Below are positions 36,227 to 48,735 of a stretch of 64,000 nucleotides of DNA, piece by piece. The position numbers and the translations under genes are program-made. The notes under the pieces are model-generated. The model did no database searches, was not told the DNA's origin, and saw only the letters and a program-made list of their open reading frames with translations. Source of the DNA: Pipra filicauda (taxonomy: Eukaryota > Chordata > Aves > Passeriformes > Pipridae); the NCBI RefSeq assembly GCF_003945595.2, contig NW_024104362.1, positions 992,001 to 1,056,000 on the forward strand. Reading direction: 5' to 3'. Positions within the stretch are counted from its first letter, which is position 1. Each line of letters opens with the position of its first letter.

Positions 36227-38059
36227 TGTTTGCATTCTCTGACCAAATCCTAGGCCTTATTGGGGTAGGCCCTCCTGCCACACTATTAAACAGTTTTGTA
36301 ACTGTTAAACAGGTGTAGTATTATTTCTCTAGAAAAAATAACCCAGGTAAATTCACAGTGACCTTTTTTTTATTCAGCAAACAACACATCTGACAACGCC
36401 CTAATTTATCTCTGACTGGGAGGGAACTGAGTTACTGGGCTAATAAGCTTTGACACCTTTTTTAACAGAATCTGTGATGCCTGTTTTTAAAATGACACTG
36501 CACAGATTACAGAATGTATATAATGAGATAATAAATGGAACCATGAATCTCTACAGTGAAGTCTAATCTTTCCTGTAGAGGGGTTCTCAAGTTTGCCAGC
36601 ACGTTATGCTCAGTAAAGAGGTTTCAGACAAAAATATGCATGATTTGTTTTGTAAAATCAGTTTGATCTTATTTACCTACTTACTACTATGAGTCTGCCC
36701 AACCTCCTGTTTTCACAAGGTCTCCTTTAATATAATTTAATTATGTCAACATCATTTATTCATGAAAATAATTCAATACATAATTTTGGAAATAATTACG
36801 TTTATTTTAAAATTGAATAAAATTAAGTAAGAAGGTCTACTTTGTTTCCTATTTTGTCTATAATGCAACCTTTAATGTAAAACTGAAATAAAATTAACCT
36901 ACTTATAACCAAGGATAAAACATTTATTCATTTATTTGGAGTTCTTTGTAGCATGACTGCAAGAGGATGCTGTATGATACACAGGAAAATAGGAACTACC
37001 ATATAGTATCCAACTAAGAAAAATGCATGCACAAATGACCTCTATAATATAGTAACTCAAATTTAGGTCAGTTGTGTGTGAACAATTTTTGCCCTGATTT
37101 TGTTTGTTTCTTTTTTTTTTTTCTGTGGATGCCCAATTTAGTGATTGTTTCTGTTTCGTGCTCTGAGTCCAGAGATGCAGATGAAGGAATACTTGGTTCG
37201 CTTTTTAAAGAAAAAAGAAGGAAAAATGGCTAATATCTCATCCTGGAATAATCTGGGGCTTTTCCCAAGCACACAAATAATACTTATCCTATCTCCAATA
37301 AGAAAATGGCACTACTAATATTCTTGTCCCTTACAACTTTATTGTGCAATAAAGCCCTGTAGGCACCCCCAAATATTTGGCCCATGGAGCCTTCCTTTTG
37401 GTATAATAAAACTCAGACCTGTTATTTATAAAAAAAGTAATTTAGCCAAGTAAATTACTTGTTAAAAAGAAAATTTAAGACTATATCCAAAAGGTGAGGA
37501 GAGCAACTGTTGTTCTACTTTTGATCTGAATTCTTCTGGTGTTTGTTTCTTTCTGCTTTTCACATGGATTAAAGCCTAGATTCAAAAAGAAATTTAGAAG
37601 TCATGGCATGAAATACTGCAACACCTAAATTTTTTGTGCGTGCTTCACCTAGAGCAAGATTCAGAAGCTATGCCTGGCAGCATAGGGTGTCAAACGCATG
37701 AAGTAAAGTGCCCTATGATGATATATAAAAGATCTAAAAAGCTCCGTAGTGACTTCTCAAGAGGTAGCAAATGAGAAATGAGGAGAGCAGGTTTTCAAAT
37801 CTTTCCCCTTTAGGGAGCTTAGGTGCTTTACGAAGTATTAGGAGGAAGCATCTTTATATTTCAAAATAGCTATAGTTCTCACAGCCTGGGGGATTTTGCT
37901 CTTTTTGATGAAATAGCATAAGATCTGATCATATGATATTCTGTTGGGTGTCAGACAAACAGCATTCATCCCAGGGCTTCTTTAGGAGTTTGGGGGAGTA
38001 AAGTATCACTCCAGTAGGGGATGATCAATAAGGACCATCTAAGCAAAGTAGACATATAG

Positions 38060-39342
38060 TAGTCTGTGAGACCACATGCATCTAAATGCCCTGAGGGAGC
38101 AGGCTGATATCACTGTGAGACTGCTTTCTAACATCTTCAAATGTTCATGGTGACAGAATAAGATCCCAAATAATCCAAAAATCGTAAATGTCTCCAACTT
38201 AAATAAGTCAGGAAGGAAGCTGTGGGGAACTACAGGCCATTCTGCAGGAAGATTATGGAGAAAATTGTCCTGGAAATAATTTCTGCACACATGAAGGACA
38301 AGAAAATGATGTGGAATAGTCAGTATGGATTTACCAAGGGCAAATTCTGCCTGACCAACATAATTGCCTTCTACAGTGAAATGACTGGCTGTGTGCGGAA
38401 GGGGAGAGCAGTGGGTCTTGTCTCTAGTTAGGCTTTCAACATGGTCTACCACAAAATCCTTATAGCCAAACTGGGCAGATATGGGCTGGCTGGGTAGTTT
38501 AAAAAATGGGTACAAATTTGTGGCACTACAATGGTTAAATAGCAGTGGCTGATCACTAGTGGCATTTCCCCATGTTCAGTACTAGAGCTGATACTGCTTA
38601 CAGTCCTTGCCTACAACCTGGATGATGGTGGCAAACCCTCCCAGCAGCTGACACCAAAATGCGGGGAGCAATCAATACACTGGTGGGCAAGGCTGCTTCT
38701 CACAAGGATCAAAACAGCCTGGAGAACTGAGCTCACAGAAGTCTCATGAAGTTCAACAAAGACAAATGCAAGTCCAGCACCTGGGACAGAATAATCCCAT
38801 GCAACAGTACAAGCTTGGCACTATCTAGAGAACATCTTTGCAGATGTTGATGCTGTTGTTGCATCTGTAGATATGGTGAAAAATTTGAATATGAATCAGC
38901 TCTGTGTCCTAGCAGTGGTGAAGGCATGACACATGAGAAAACTGAAAACTGTGTTTGTTCAGCCCCTTTAAAGAAGAGAAAGAGGAGAATTTGCTGTATT
39001 CAACTACATATGGATGGTTACAGAAAAAATGGAGCCAGACACTTCTTGGAAGTGCACAGCAAAGGGTTGAGAGGCAATGGGCACAAAAGGCAGAAGGACA
39101 AATTCAGAGAAATTTGTTTGAATGTAAGGAAGAAAATCCTTTCCAATGAGGGTAGTCAAATGCTGGAAAAGGGACAGAGAGGGTGATAGGTAGAATCTTT
39201 GTTCTTGGAGGCTTCTGAAACCACAAGACATAGCCCTGGGCAACCTGTTCTAACTTTGAAGTCAGGCCACCTACGACTGGGATTTGGATCAGTCCAACCA
39301 GACCTCCAGAGATACCTTCAACCCATTATTTTTCTCTGATTC
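38060..39342 (+). mobile_element. CR1 LINE, old and diverged, RT to 3' end
   Basis: Diverged CR1 copy. The first part reads like the pre-RT region; then VGNYRPFC, KIMEKIVLEIISAHMKDKK, QYGFTKGKFCLTNIIAFY, EMTGCVRKGRAVGLVSS and a frame-broken FNMVYHKIL stretch match reverse transcriptase. The tail near 39,290-39,342 (TCAGTCCAACCAGACCTCC, then TTCTCTGATTC) matches a CR1 3' end. It carries stops and indels throughout and looks older than the copies at 5.5 and 14.8 kb, with a different subfamily wording. The 5' border is approximate. Confidence 0.9.
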
Positions 39343-41480
39343 CCAGCTTTCTCTCCTCTTCAATGAAAGCAACAAAGTCTTGCTTCCAAAATTACATTGA
39401 CTATACAGGTATCTGAGGTTTGTTTTGTTGTTGTTGTTTTGTTTTGTTTTTATCCTGTAAGACGTCATTACTCTGTAACCAGCATTTATATTAGCATGCA
39501 TAAGCAATCCATGTAATTTATATCTTAGGAGAATGGTTTCAAATGGTAACACCCCCCCATATTATCTGCATCACTTATGTGTTGTAGAAAAGAAAGTGTG
39601 GTTATTTCTGTTGGTTTTTTTTGCAGTCAGTTTTTCCATTTTATGTGGAACCTTTGAAAGACAATGATGATTCCAGTATGCTAGTTAAAACCCCCTTTTC
39701 CTTCAAAATCCAGCAACCAGCATGATTTTAGTAAGTACCTATGGGAGACTTTACTAAAGAACCCCACAATAAGTTTGCTCCATTGCCTCTTCATTTTCAT
39801 CCACTTTCCAGGAGTCAATTATTTTTGTATGTGAATATCTGGAATGTACTTGAACTTTTAAAGAACTTAAATTCAGTGGACCAGATTCTCATCTGTGATA
39901 AAAACATAATTGTGTGACTGTGTATCTGTACACACATTGTAAAGGGAACTTTTAGACACTGTTGGATTGCCTCAGCTTGCAGTGTCAGGATGATAACCAT
40001 AATAATTTATATTAGCTGGCTTTTGAGATCCTTTCTTCCTCTTCCCCAGCTTTAGGGGATGGCAATAAAGGAAAGCTGTAGGATGCTGCTGCACATCAGG
40101 CTCTAGGTCACTATGTCTCCTTACATTGAGAGCTGTCATTACTGCTCGTGAGAGCTGTGATCTGGGCCTGTGATTATTTTAGTACCTGAAGTTTAATATT
40201 AAGAGAGTTGGAAGACCCAATCAAAACCTAATCTTTAGGAACAAAATGAGAAACCAAGAAACTAACTGTTAAACTGAAAAACAGTGCCACAACTGGCATT
40301 TTTAGTTAGTTTAAATTAGTAGTATGGTGAATGATGGGAGGGGAGGAGTCTCTTGGGAAAGATAAAGGAGTAAAATTGTTGTTAGACATTGATAAATTCT
40401 TCAGTTCTTAGAGACAAAATCTATATGTGGCTACCAAATATAAATTTTCCTTTATTCAGCTACTTGGAACATGCATGCCTCTGAGTAAAATTGGTGTTTA
40501 AAAATTTGCATATCAGATCCACATATATGCAACTAGTCAGAAACAAGTTTTTATTTTCCTGATTTTTATTCTGTGCTGTATACCTTCAAATGAAAATGCT
40601 AAAGTTACTCCAAACACTACACCTACTGCAAGTGCCAGTGCCCATTTTCATGTTTTATGCTTGTCTTTTAACACGTGGAAGAGCCCTACAAATTGATGAA
40701 AAGTAAGAAATAGTGACACTAACTCAAAACCAAAACAAGCTGAAGGAATAAAGACAGAACATTCATGTAATAATTGTGTTTTGTGACTGTATTGTGCTTT
40801 AAGGCCACAGCATTCAGCTGGGGATTTTCTAGTCAGAAAGACATAAATACAGGTTGTGAAGGGCAAAGTCCGCCAATCTGGTGTTTCCAGAAAATGGTAA
40901 ATTTATCATATTGTGCATGTGCAGCATGTAAAAATGCACTTTTGGAGATGAGTCAAACTTACCAAGTAAGCATCTGTAACACCATCTGCACTGTATAGGT
41001 GCAACGAATCATTTCAGTTCTTCCCAAGAGTGTCTTTCAGGAGATGGTTTCATGCGCATAGTGTCACACAACCTGTGTGTGAGAATGTGAGTACTGCAGA
41101 TTTGTTCAGATTTTCAGATGTTGTGCAAAGACATCTGGAACAACTGCTCATGTGCAGCAGCATCACGTCATAAATAATGAGCACATTTTTCAAGATTTGC
41201 ACAGACAAAATTCCTGAGTTTCAAACCAGATCAGTGTACCTCTTGCTTTGTCTGCTGCTTTTTCTTCTGTTGTTTGCATGGGACTTGTTTGTTTTAATTG
41301 GGTGATGATAGTTCTGTGTTTTCAGATGTGTTTGCCAAATTCTGTAACAGCAGGACACCAACATGAAACTAGCAAGTATCCTCTGGTCTTATGCAGTCAG
41401 CTTGAGTGTAATGATATGTGCAGGTAGAATAGTGCTCCTATAACGACAAGGTGTTTGCTATGTCCAAGGTGCAACAGCTG

Positions 41481-41519
41481 CTGTAGTTGCATTTTACTTG
41501 CTGTAGTTGCATTTTCAGT
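41481..41519. repeat. Tandem duplication, period 20
   Basis: CTGTAGTTGCATTTT occurs at 41,481 and again at 41,501, giving a two-copy 20-base local duplication. Confidence 0.9.
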
Positions 41520-42860
41520 GTGCTTTCACTGCTTTTAATCCAGTAACTTGTGGTCCTACACTGACACAAGAAAAAGGAAAGACTACCCATGCTATTATGT
41601 ATTCTGGATCCCTGGTCATTTTACACTGGGGGGACAGAAGCATCTAATCCCTGTGAATCCACATTATTTTGGGTCTGCCTCATGTCCTGAAATTACACTG
41701 TTAATAGCAGCACAATCTTGGTTGTTTCAGTTCCCTCTACATCATTTTTGGCTGTCTGCAAATCTAGAAACACAGTTACCAACTGGGGAAATCGTGATGT
41801 TATTGTATCAGCTTCCAATGAATGAGATAGGACCACATTTGTCTTTACGACCAGCAGCTTTTTAATTTGGCTGCAGTCAGCATCCAGGCATGTATGTGTA
41901 CTGCAGTGCTTTCTGCAACAGTGATTGTGACAGCTGCATACCAGACTACTTTTAACTTTCCTTTTCCATACCGGGCACTTTGTATTTCATCCTACAGCTG
42001 CATCACTGTGTGTAGGGTAGTCAACATTAAGCCCTTAAGGTCTGTATCTGCTTTGAAAAAAAAATAAAAAATCAAACATTCTACAGATGCGTACTTACAT
42101 AGAAAAACTGTAGCATGAACAACAAGAGGAGAACTGTTTCACTTCCCTCTTCTGTTTCTCACAAAGTTGACTATGAACATTATGTATGATGTGGTAACAG
42201 TTAGGGACTCACCAAAAGGTCTTTTCTTAAAACTGTCTATTATACTAGCTGGTAGAATTAAAAATACACAACAGACGATCAGGTATATCAGTACTTCTCA
42301 ATGCTGCATGCATCCATCTCCATTTAACTTAGTAGTGAACCAGAATTATAGGAGAAAACTGAGAATTTGACTCTGTTTTATGTTACTTTAACGAACTAGG
42401 GCTCTTTCTCACCTTCTTTGGCTCTCTCCCCTCCACTTCTCTGCACACCCTTTTGATTGGCACAAAACACAGCGAGATAAATTAGGAAACTGTGCTTTTA
42501 CTTATCCTTACCCAGGAATATTTCCCTCTGTTAATCAGTAGTCGTGGCAGACGACTGCGAACCGCCACCCGTCTTTAAGCCGGTCTTTAAATCCGTCTTC
42601 TTAAGAGACTCGTACTGTCTTCCCTCACTACCTCCCGAGTGCAGGTGCACAGACCAAGCCCGCTCCCCCACCGCTCCCGGAAGAGGGGCTCGGACGAGTC
42701 CCCAGCTCTCCCGCCGCCGGAGCTGCCGTGCATGACTCCCCTCTCCCTCTGGAGGGAGACACAGTCCAGCTTTTGGCTGCCGCCGGCGCCACAGCGTTCC
42801 TCCTGCCTCTGCCCCTGCTCCAGCCGCCGCGGCCGCTGCCCCCCTCCCCCGGCACAGCTG

Positions 42861-42886
42861 CCCGGCCCGGCCCGGCCCGGCCCGGC
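42861..42886. repeat. CCCGG pentamer tandem repeat, five copies
   Basis: CCCGG repeats five times in a row in the CpG island. The complementary strand has runs of G spaced by CC, giving some G-quadruplex potential. Confidence 0.9.
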
Positions 42887-43219
42887 GCCCCCTCCCCGCC
42901 CGGCGCCCCGCCTTCCGCCGCAGTGACACAAGGGACTCTGAGGGCGGTGGCGGGGCCGCCGGGGAAGCTCGGGCATCTCCCCCTCCCCGGCCACGTGCGC
43001 CTGTGCAGAAACTCCGCACCCCCAGCCCGCCGCTTGGAGAGGACAGGAGGGACGGGAGAGCGGCGCCTCGGGGCGAATGGGGGAGGCGGCTCAGCTCCGG
43101 TGTGCGCGGGCCGCGGGGGCGGTCGCTGCCGACGGAGCTCCGCTCCTCGGTTACGCAGAGCGGTGGCCACGGGGACCTGGTGCCTCGTAAAGGGCTAGGG
43201 AGGAAAGCACCGAGTGGCT

Positions 43220-43227
43220 TATAAATA
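43220..43227 (+). promoter_or_regulatory. TATA box (TATAAATA)
   Basis: An excellent TATA consensus in a GC-rich setting (GTGGCT before it, CGGGGG after). It predicts plus-strand transcription starting near 43,250, in the pyrimidine-rich TCCCTCGCTCCCCACC stretch. This is the only strong core-promoter element in the island. Confidence 0.65.
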
Positions 43228-43249
43228 CGGGGGAGGAGAGGGGCGTCTC

Positions 43250-43999
43250 CCTCGCTCCCCACCCCTTCCATCTCCCCCGCCGCGCACGGCGCGCTTGGAG
43301 CTCCTTCTGCTTGTCCGGGCGCCCGGAGCGGCTCCGCGCCCTAGTGCGGTGTGGTGCGGTGAGCGCAGACCGGGCGCGGGAGGCTGCTGCTGAAGGTGAA
43401 TCTCTCGCTCTCCAATTACTTTTCCCAAGAGGGAGAAGGAGGCAGCAGGAGGGGGAAGTCGTGCTGTGTGTGGACCGCAACACCAATCAGAGATGCTCTA
43501 ACGGAGGGTCTGCTGCAGGACGCGCTTCTCCTCCTTCCTCTGCCGGCGGGGCTGAATCGGGACCGCGCGCAGCTGGCGGAGGGGCCGGAGGCACACTGGG
43601 CTGCAGGACTTCCTCATCCTCCGCTTTTTCAATAGCTCAACCATACTTCGTCCTCTTTTAATTTTTTTTTTAATACTCTGAAATCGTGCACGAGAAACAC
43701 TTCAAGTCTTCCCTCTCTTGTCAGTTCCTTCACCCTTCCTCTAGCATCTCTTAGCCGGATTTCTGGTGTATTGCCAGAGAGGCGGGGGGAGACTCGGGCC
43801 CCGCGGACGGCCGCTGCCCCAGCCCGGCCGAGCCGAAGGGAACGGAGCCGAGCGGAGCGGGCACGGCGCCGCTCCGTGCCCCCGGGCGCTGGCGGGGCGC
43901 GGGGCGTGTGCCGGAGATGCCCGGGCGGTAAAGCTGGAGCTCTCCCCGGACGGGAGGTGTCCGATCATTAGGCGTTTCTAGCAAGAATCGGGACTGCAG
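43250..43999 (+). other. TAFA2: Presumed TAFA2 noncoding first exon
   Basis: This exon is predicted from the TATA box at 43,220 and a strong donor, CTGCAG followed by GTAGGTGAG, at 44,000. TAFA2 (FAM19A2) encodes a small secreted, cysteine-rich, chemokine-like protein of the nervous system, and in mammals its long 5'UTR exon is separated from the coding exons by a large intron. The reading frames crossing this exon are GC-rich chance frames and match no family. An earlier donor (GAAG followed by GTGAAT at about 43,396) could give a shorter exon. The exon could instead belong to a lncRNA. Confidence 0.5.
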
Positions 44000-46900
44000 G
44001 TAGGTGAGCGGAGCGCTCCGGGGGCGTGTGTCTGGCCGGGCTCTAGTGGGGCCGCCGGGAAGTCGCCTCCGCGGTTGGCGGAGACCCCGCGGGGCTGCGG
44101 GCGCAAACGGTCGCGGGGGGACGGGCGTGGGGTGTGCGGGGCGGCTGCTGATGGCTGCGCCCTCCCGGTGCCCTAAAGTTGGAGGGAGCCGGGACTGAGG
44201 AGGAGCTGCTTTGCCGCTCTTCTGCTGGGTGCCTAGGGCAGCCAGCTACAGCCTTGCGCCGGGCGATCCACAAGGCTTTTGTTTTCCTTTTTCATTTTCT
44301 TTGACTTTACGGTTCAGCAGAGCCGGGGGCGGGGGGAGAGAGGGCGAGGGGGGCGTTGGCGGATGGAGTAGGGGAACTCTCCCATTTTTCAACTTTTATA
44401 GGAAGGGTGGCCGGTAACTCGCAGGACCTTCAGGGACTTGGGGGCGGTTACTCTGCCCGGACGCTTTATAGGCCGCCTTCAGAGAGCGGCTGAAAGAGCG
44501 AGGAGTCCCTTTATGTATCCTCTAAAAACGAAAAAAGCTATAAAGAGACAGTCTGTGGCTTCGTTTCTTTCTGCCTGTAGTGCTCCCCAAGTTGTGGGTA
44601 TATAGTATGAAACATATCTTGTCTCTCCACGTTGCCTTCTTTGCATTTCAATGGACTTATTTATCTGCTAAATATATTTCAGGTTCTATATGCCACAATG
44701 AGAGGGCTTTTCCCTTATTCCATCCAATTTATAGCTTTGCAAGAGAAAGTTTGAAAATAACCTGCTTTGTTCCTGTGGAGCTGTAGGATTGGACACCACA
44801 TTATTAATGCAAAGAATAAAGAGCAAGAGCTTGCACTGCCCTGTTAGGAGTTGCCATGCATGATTCATCTGTATGTTTCTTACCGTGAGTTAAAATCATT
44901 GCTTAAAGCATTTTAAAATGTATGTGTATTTACAGTTCCCTCTTTCCAGCTTTTGCTTGGAGATGATCAGTATTTTCTTTTAAAGCACTAAGTACCTCAC
45001 TTCTACTAACCTTCCTCCTCCCCCCCAGTAGACACTTGCTCAGTATTTAAAGAACCGTTCTTCTACTCCTGCAGAACTGTCAATTTAAATAATAAACATA
45101 CTCAACTCCTGTCTCTGAAAGCCCTGTAAAGCATTCGGGGTCGTAGGGTCTTCGCACCACAGTGGATACTTTTAAATTGCTATTGACTAAGTGATAATCG
45201 TTATCTGGTTTCTCTGTCTTACCAACTAGTTTCAGACTTTAGCATTCAGCCTGCTATATGTTTAACTTTTTAAAGCTGCTTTATGGGCTAATCTAAGCGA
45301 AGTCAAATTGATAAATTAAGATTCTTTTCTGTAGTGTAGGGTAAACACTAGAAAAAATAGTAGTTCAGTGGTACGAGCCGTATAGCTTAGCTGAAGTTGG
45401 GAAAGATCATACTAAGGTATTTTTATCAGAGGTGGCAAAGGTTACAGGTTTCATTATACTTTTTCACAGTAGTTGTGCAATCATCTCATATTAATGCCTA
45501 AATTGCTTTGTAAGTGCATAATGAACAGTAGTAAAGCAATAATATACATTTAATTATTAATATTTTATTTCAGAGAGCTGATACTGCTGAGGCAGTATTG
45601 AAAACCATATGGTTTTGGTTTCATGTAGTCCCAATTTCCAAAACTGCAGTGCCGTTATTCTTATAAATATAAACTACCTAAGTGCCATAATTTCAGTGGA
45701 AAGCTTTGCTCAGTTTATAGCAAGTCAGGTTTACTCTTCACTGGTTCCACATGGTACATGAAGGGGCTTTCAAAATTGTGGTATTAATTTTAGATACACT
45801 GCTGGTAGTGGGTGACTTTGAGATAAAATCCAATCTTACGTTTTAATCAGAGAATGACAACTAATCTGGCAGTATCTTTTATCGTACTGGACACATGGGA
45901 TAACCTTTTTACCTGGCTCTTCTTATGATCCGAGGGATCTCAGCTTTATGTGTAGATGCTTGTAATGCACTTGATAGTTCTGGTGGGGAATACATGAAAA
46001 ACTTGTTCTGAATGGAAGTAAATAGATATGTGTGTACAGACGGATATTGGAGATTGTTTTACTGGCAGGTTGCAAAGTGATGATTCATTGAACCCTCTCT
46101 AGGTTTACATAAAGCAAATAATACTTTACATTGAATTGTGGTGGCAGAGAAAAATATAGCAGCCAAGAAGTTTCATAATTTCATTACAGGTGATGACAGA
46201 CTTGATAAAAGACATCTTTATAAATGCAGGCAGTATGTTTTTGGTAAGCAAAATACAACCATGGAGTTTTTGAGATCTGAGCATCTTCACACTTAAATTT
46301 ATTGTTGTCTGTGTTGCTACTTACCAACCGGTATAAAGCCTAAATAGTGTACTAGAAAGATGCTGCATTTATTATGTTGTATATTTTACTTACTATAAAT
46401 AAGTAGTGCAACAGTGCTAACTAGTTACCAGACTAAAGGAAATCACTGACTTTGTAAGACAGAAAATCACATTGCCTGATACTCATCTATAAATGGAAAT
46501 GTGATCACGATCCTGAAATATGGTTCTGGATACAACTATCAGTGATCAAGCAGTTCTATTCCCCTGTTTTAACTTCTGCTGGATTTTATTAGAAATGCTT
46601 CATTAAGTCACATTATTCTGCAGCTGTTTGTTCACTGAAAATTAAAATAAAAATCAGGAAATTTATCCAGCAAAGCAGAAATATTTCCTGTGTTAAGTAC
46701 TGAAAGTTCAAATAATAATAAAAAAATCCTTTAGCATCAGTGTGCTTGAAGCACTGAGTACATCCTATTTTAGTGATATATGGATGGCATTTACAAATGC
46801 AATTCATCAATGTATTTGTTAGTCAAACTCATCAAACAAAGAAGATAAATGACAGTAAACAAAGACTGCGTGGTAGTACAGAGGCTAAAGCAAGGGAAGA

Positions 46901-48659
46901 CCCTATGAATCTAATTAATGTTCAGTCTCATATTTACAATCTATATTTAAACATCTCATTTAAATGTCTTTCATCGTTTTTCTGCTGCAGCTCCAGGTGA
47001 TTCAGGTAACAATAGCTTTTCATTGGAAAATGCATTTTTCATTTCCCTTTTGAAATGCTGAATTTTAAAGGCATTGAGGCAAAAGTTGTGTTAGGATGAA
47101 TATAATAGGAGGGTCTTATGCCAGAAGAACTAAATACTGACCTGTCCCTGTTCGTGACCATTTTTATATGTTAAGAGGGGCATCCCCAACTGATGTAGGC
47201 TTTCATTGCTCCCTAGGAGTAGTTGAAGCTCTGACATTTTAAACCAACTGGAGTATTTGCTCCGTTATCTTTAGATCACTGAATTTAAGAGTGAACTTCA
47301 AAAGGGTTTTGCTAGCCTTTTTTTTTTCTTTTTCCATGAGAAAACGTTTACATGGTATATTGAGCTTCACAGAATCCATTGTAAGTGCACATCTTCACAT
47401 TTGAAATACTTTCTAAAAACACAAGCTCGCTCTGGGAGGTATTTCAATAGGAAATGTGGCCCTGTGATTTGGTTTTGTAAGCTGTTAGTGTTTACTTCAA
47501 AATACTTCTCAAGACTCAGTTAGATGTCTAAAACTCATCAGACATAGGAATGAATGCAAAAACATCAACAGTAATGTTGTTCATTTTTCCTGGTGACAGC
47601 TACAGAACTATCTCCTTTTGCTCTTGGTAGAACTTGGGAAGATAGCAGGTTTGGTGCTTTGCTTCTTTATGCACCCTTGCGAGCCACTCGTTAGCCATGT
47701 GTAGTGAATTCTTTATCAAAAGAGAAGACAAAATAGTAATGTCCCCTTGATATACTTTTTCATACTACTAGTGCAGAGCAGTCACATTTTTAAGATAAAC
47801 AATTGAAGGCATTTTTATATAGCTTCTTTCATGCCATATGTTTTGAAAAACACTTTGGAGATAGAAGAGAGAAAATAAAGACATTGTGCTTTACAGTACT
47901 GGTTATGGCAGGACACTACATACTTGGCTTTTTTCAGTGACTTCATCTCATTTTATCTTTCTTAGCTTTTCCTTTTGTTTGGATACATCAGTACAGTGAT
48001 TTGTAGAATGCACTGTAGCTGTAGCTATTGTTTGAAGTAGCACTAGAAAAGGCTTTGTATGGATTTGATTCTTAGTCCTTAAATAAATACTTACAGGAGT
48101 AGCTCCTGTATCCTTTGTGGTATAGAAGAATTGCTTATATAATTGCACATGTAAAAAGTTGGAAATTGTTTTTTTCCTCTTCTTCGAAGCTTATCAAACC
48201 TCATAATCTGTGCTATGTTAATAGCTTGCATTTTCTAGTTGCCTCACTTCACATCTTGCTGATCTTGTAATATGAAACTTGAACACAGGTCTCTCGGTAC
48301 CAGGACAGCATTGTATACAGCTGCCTCAACTGTGAGCATCCCTTTAACAATGCCAAGGGGAGAGCCACAGTACAGGGTAGCACACAGGTGAAAGCACACA
48401 TGGGTTTATTTGGAGTCCTGGGTGTTTGCTAATCTTCTATACCTATATCACAAATTGGTGTAACACTGCAAAAGGTGCTTTAGATTGACAAATTTTACAA
48501 GAAAATAAATAATCACAGTTTAACAAACTTAACTGGCTGTATAAATAGCAAAAATAGAAATGCATCAAACACTTTTAAAATAGATAACTAAATGTTTAGT
48601 CTTGGTTGTATACTGACCTCTCTCTGAAATATTTCTTGCTTCCTCTGTGCAATATGAGA

Positions 48660-48735
48660 TTCAGTATTTGAAGATAAAGTACTGGACTAGATGGACCTCT
48701 GGCTTGATCCAATAAAGCAATTTCCTTCTTGATAT
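48660..48735 (+). repeat. Possible ancient CR1/L3-type 3' fragment
   Basis: The text TACTGGACTAGATGGACCTC, TGGCTTGATCCAATAAAGCA and ATTTCCTT resembles the 3' ends of old amniote LINEs of the CR1/L3 group. It is too short and diverged to be sure. Confidence 0.35.

Larger units (their letters stand above)
29961..42530. other. Intergenic region between USP15 and the presumed TAFA2 promoter
   Basis: This 12.6 kb stretch is mostly AT-rich unique-looking DNA. It contains the old CR1 copy at 38.06-39.34 kb, a 12-base-stem hairpin at 32,932-32,958, an AT dinucleotide tract at about 35,666-35,681, a 12-base tandem duplication at 36,203 and a 20-base one at 41,481. No coding exon was recognised. Confidence 0.75.
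42531..44230 (+). promoter_or_regulatory. TAFA2: CpG island, presumed TAFA2 promoter region
   Basis: This 1.7 kb block is strongly GC- and CpG-rich, with a brief AT-rich dip at about 43,640-43,740. It contains an E-box CACGTG at 42,992-42,997, a CCCGG pentamer tandem repeat at 42,861-42,886 and a plus-strand TATA box at 43,220. TAFA2 is assigned because, in mammals, it is the next gene to USP15 and is transcribed away from it, as this island would be. No coding sequence confirms the name. Confidence 0.7.

Noticed and set aside
42531..43661. Open frames up to 246 codons on both strands in the second CpG island
   Set aside because: Overlapping frames on both strands with low-complexity Arg/Pro/Gly/Ala content; typical of a CpG island and not of a protein.
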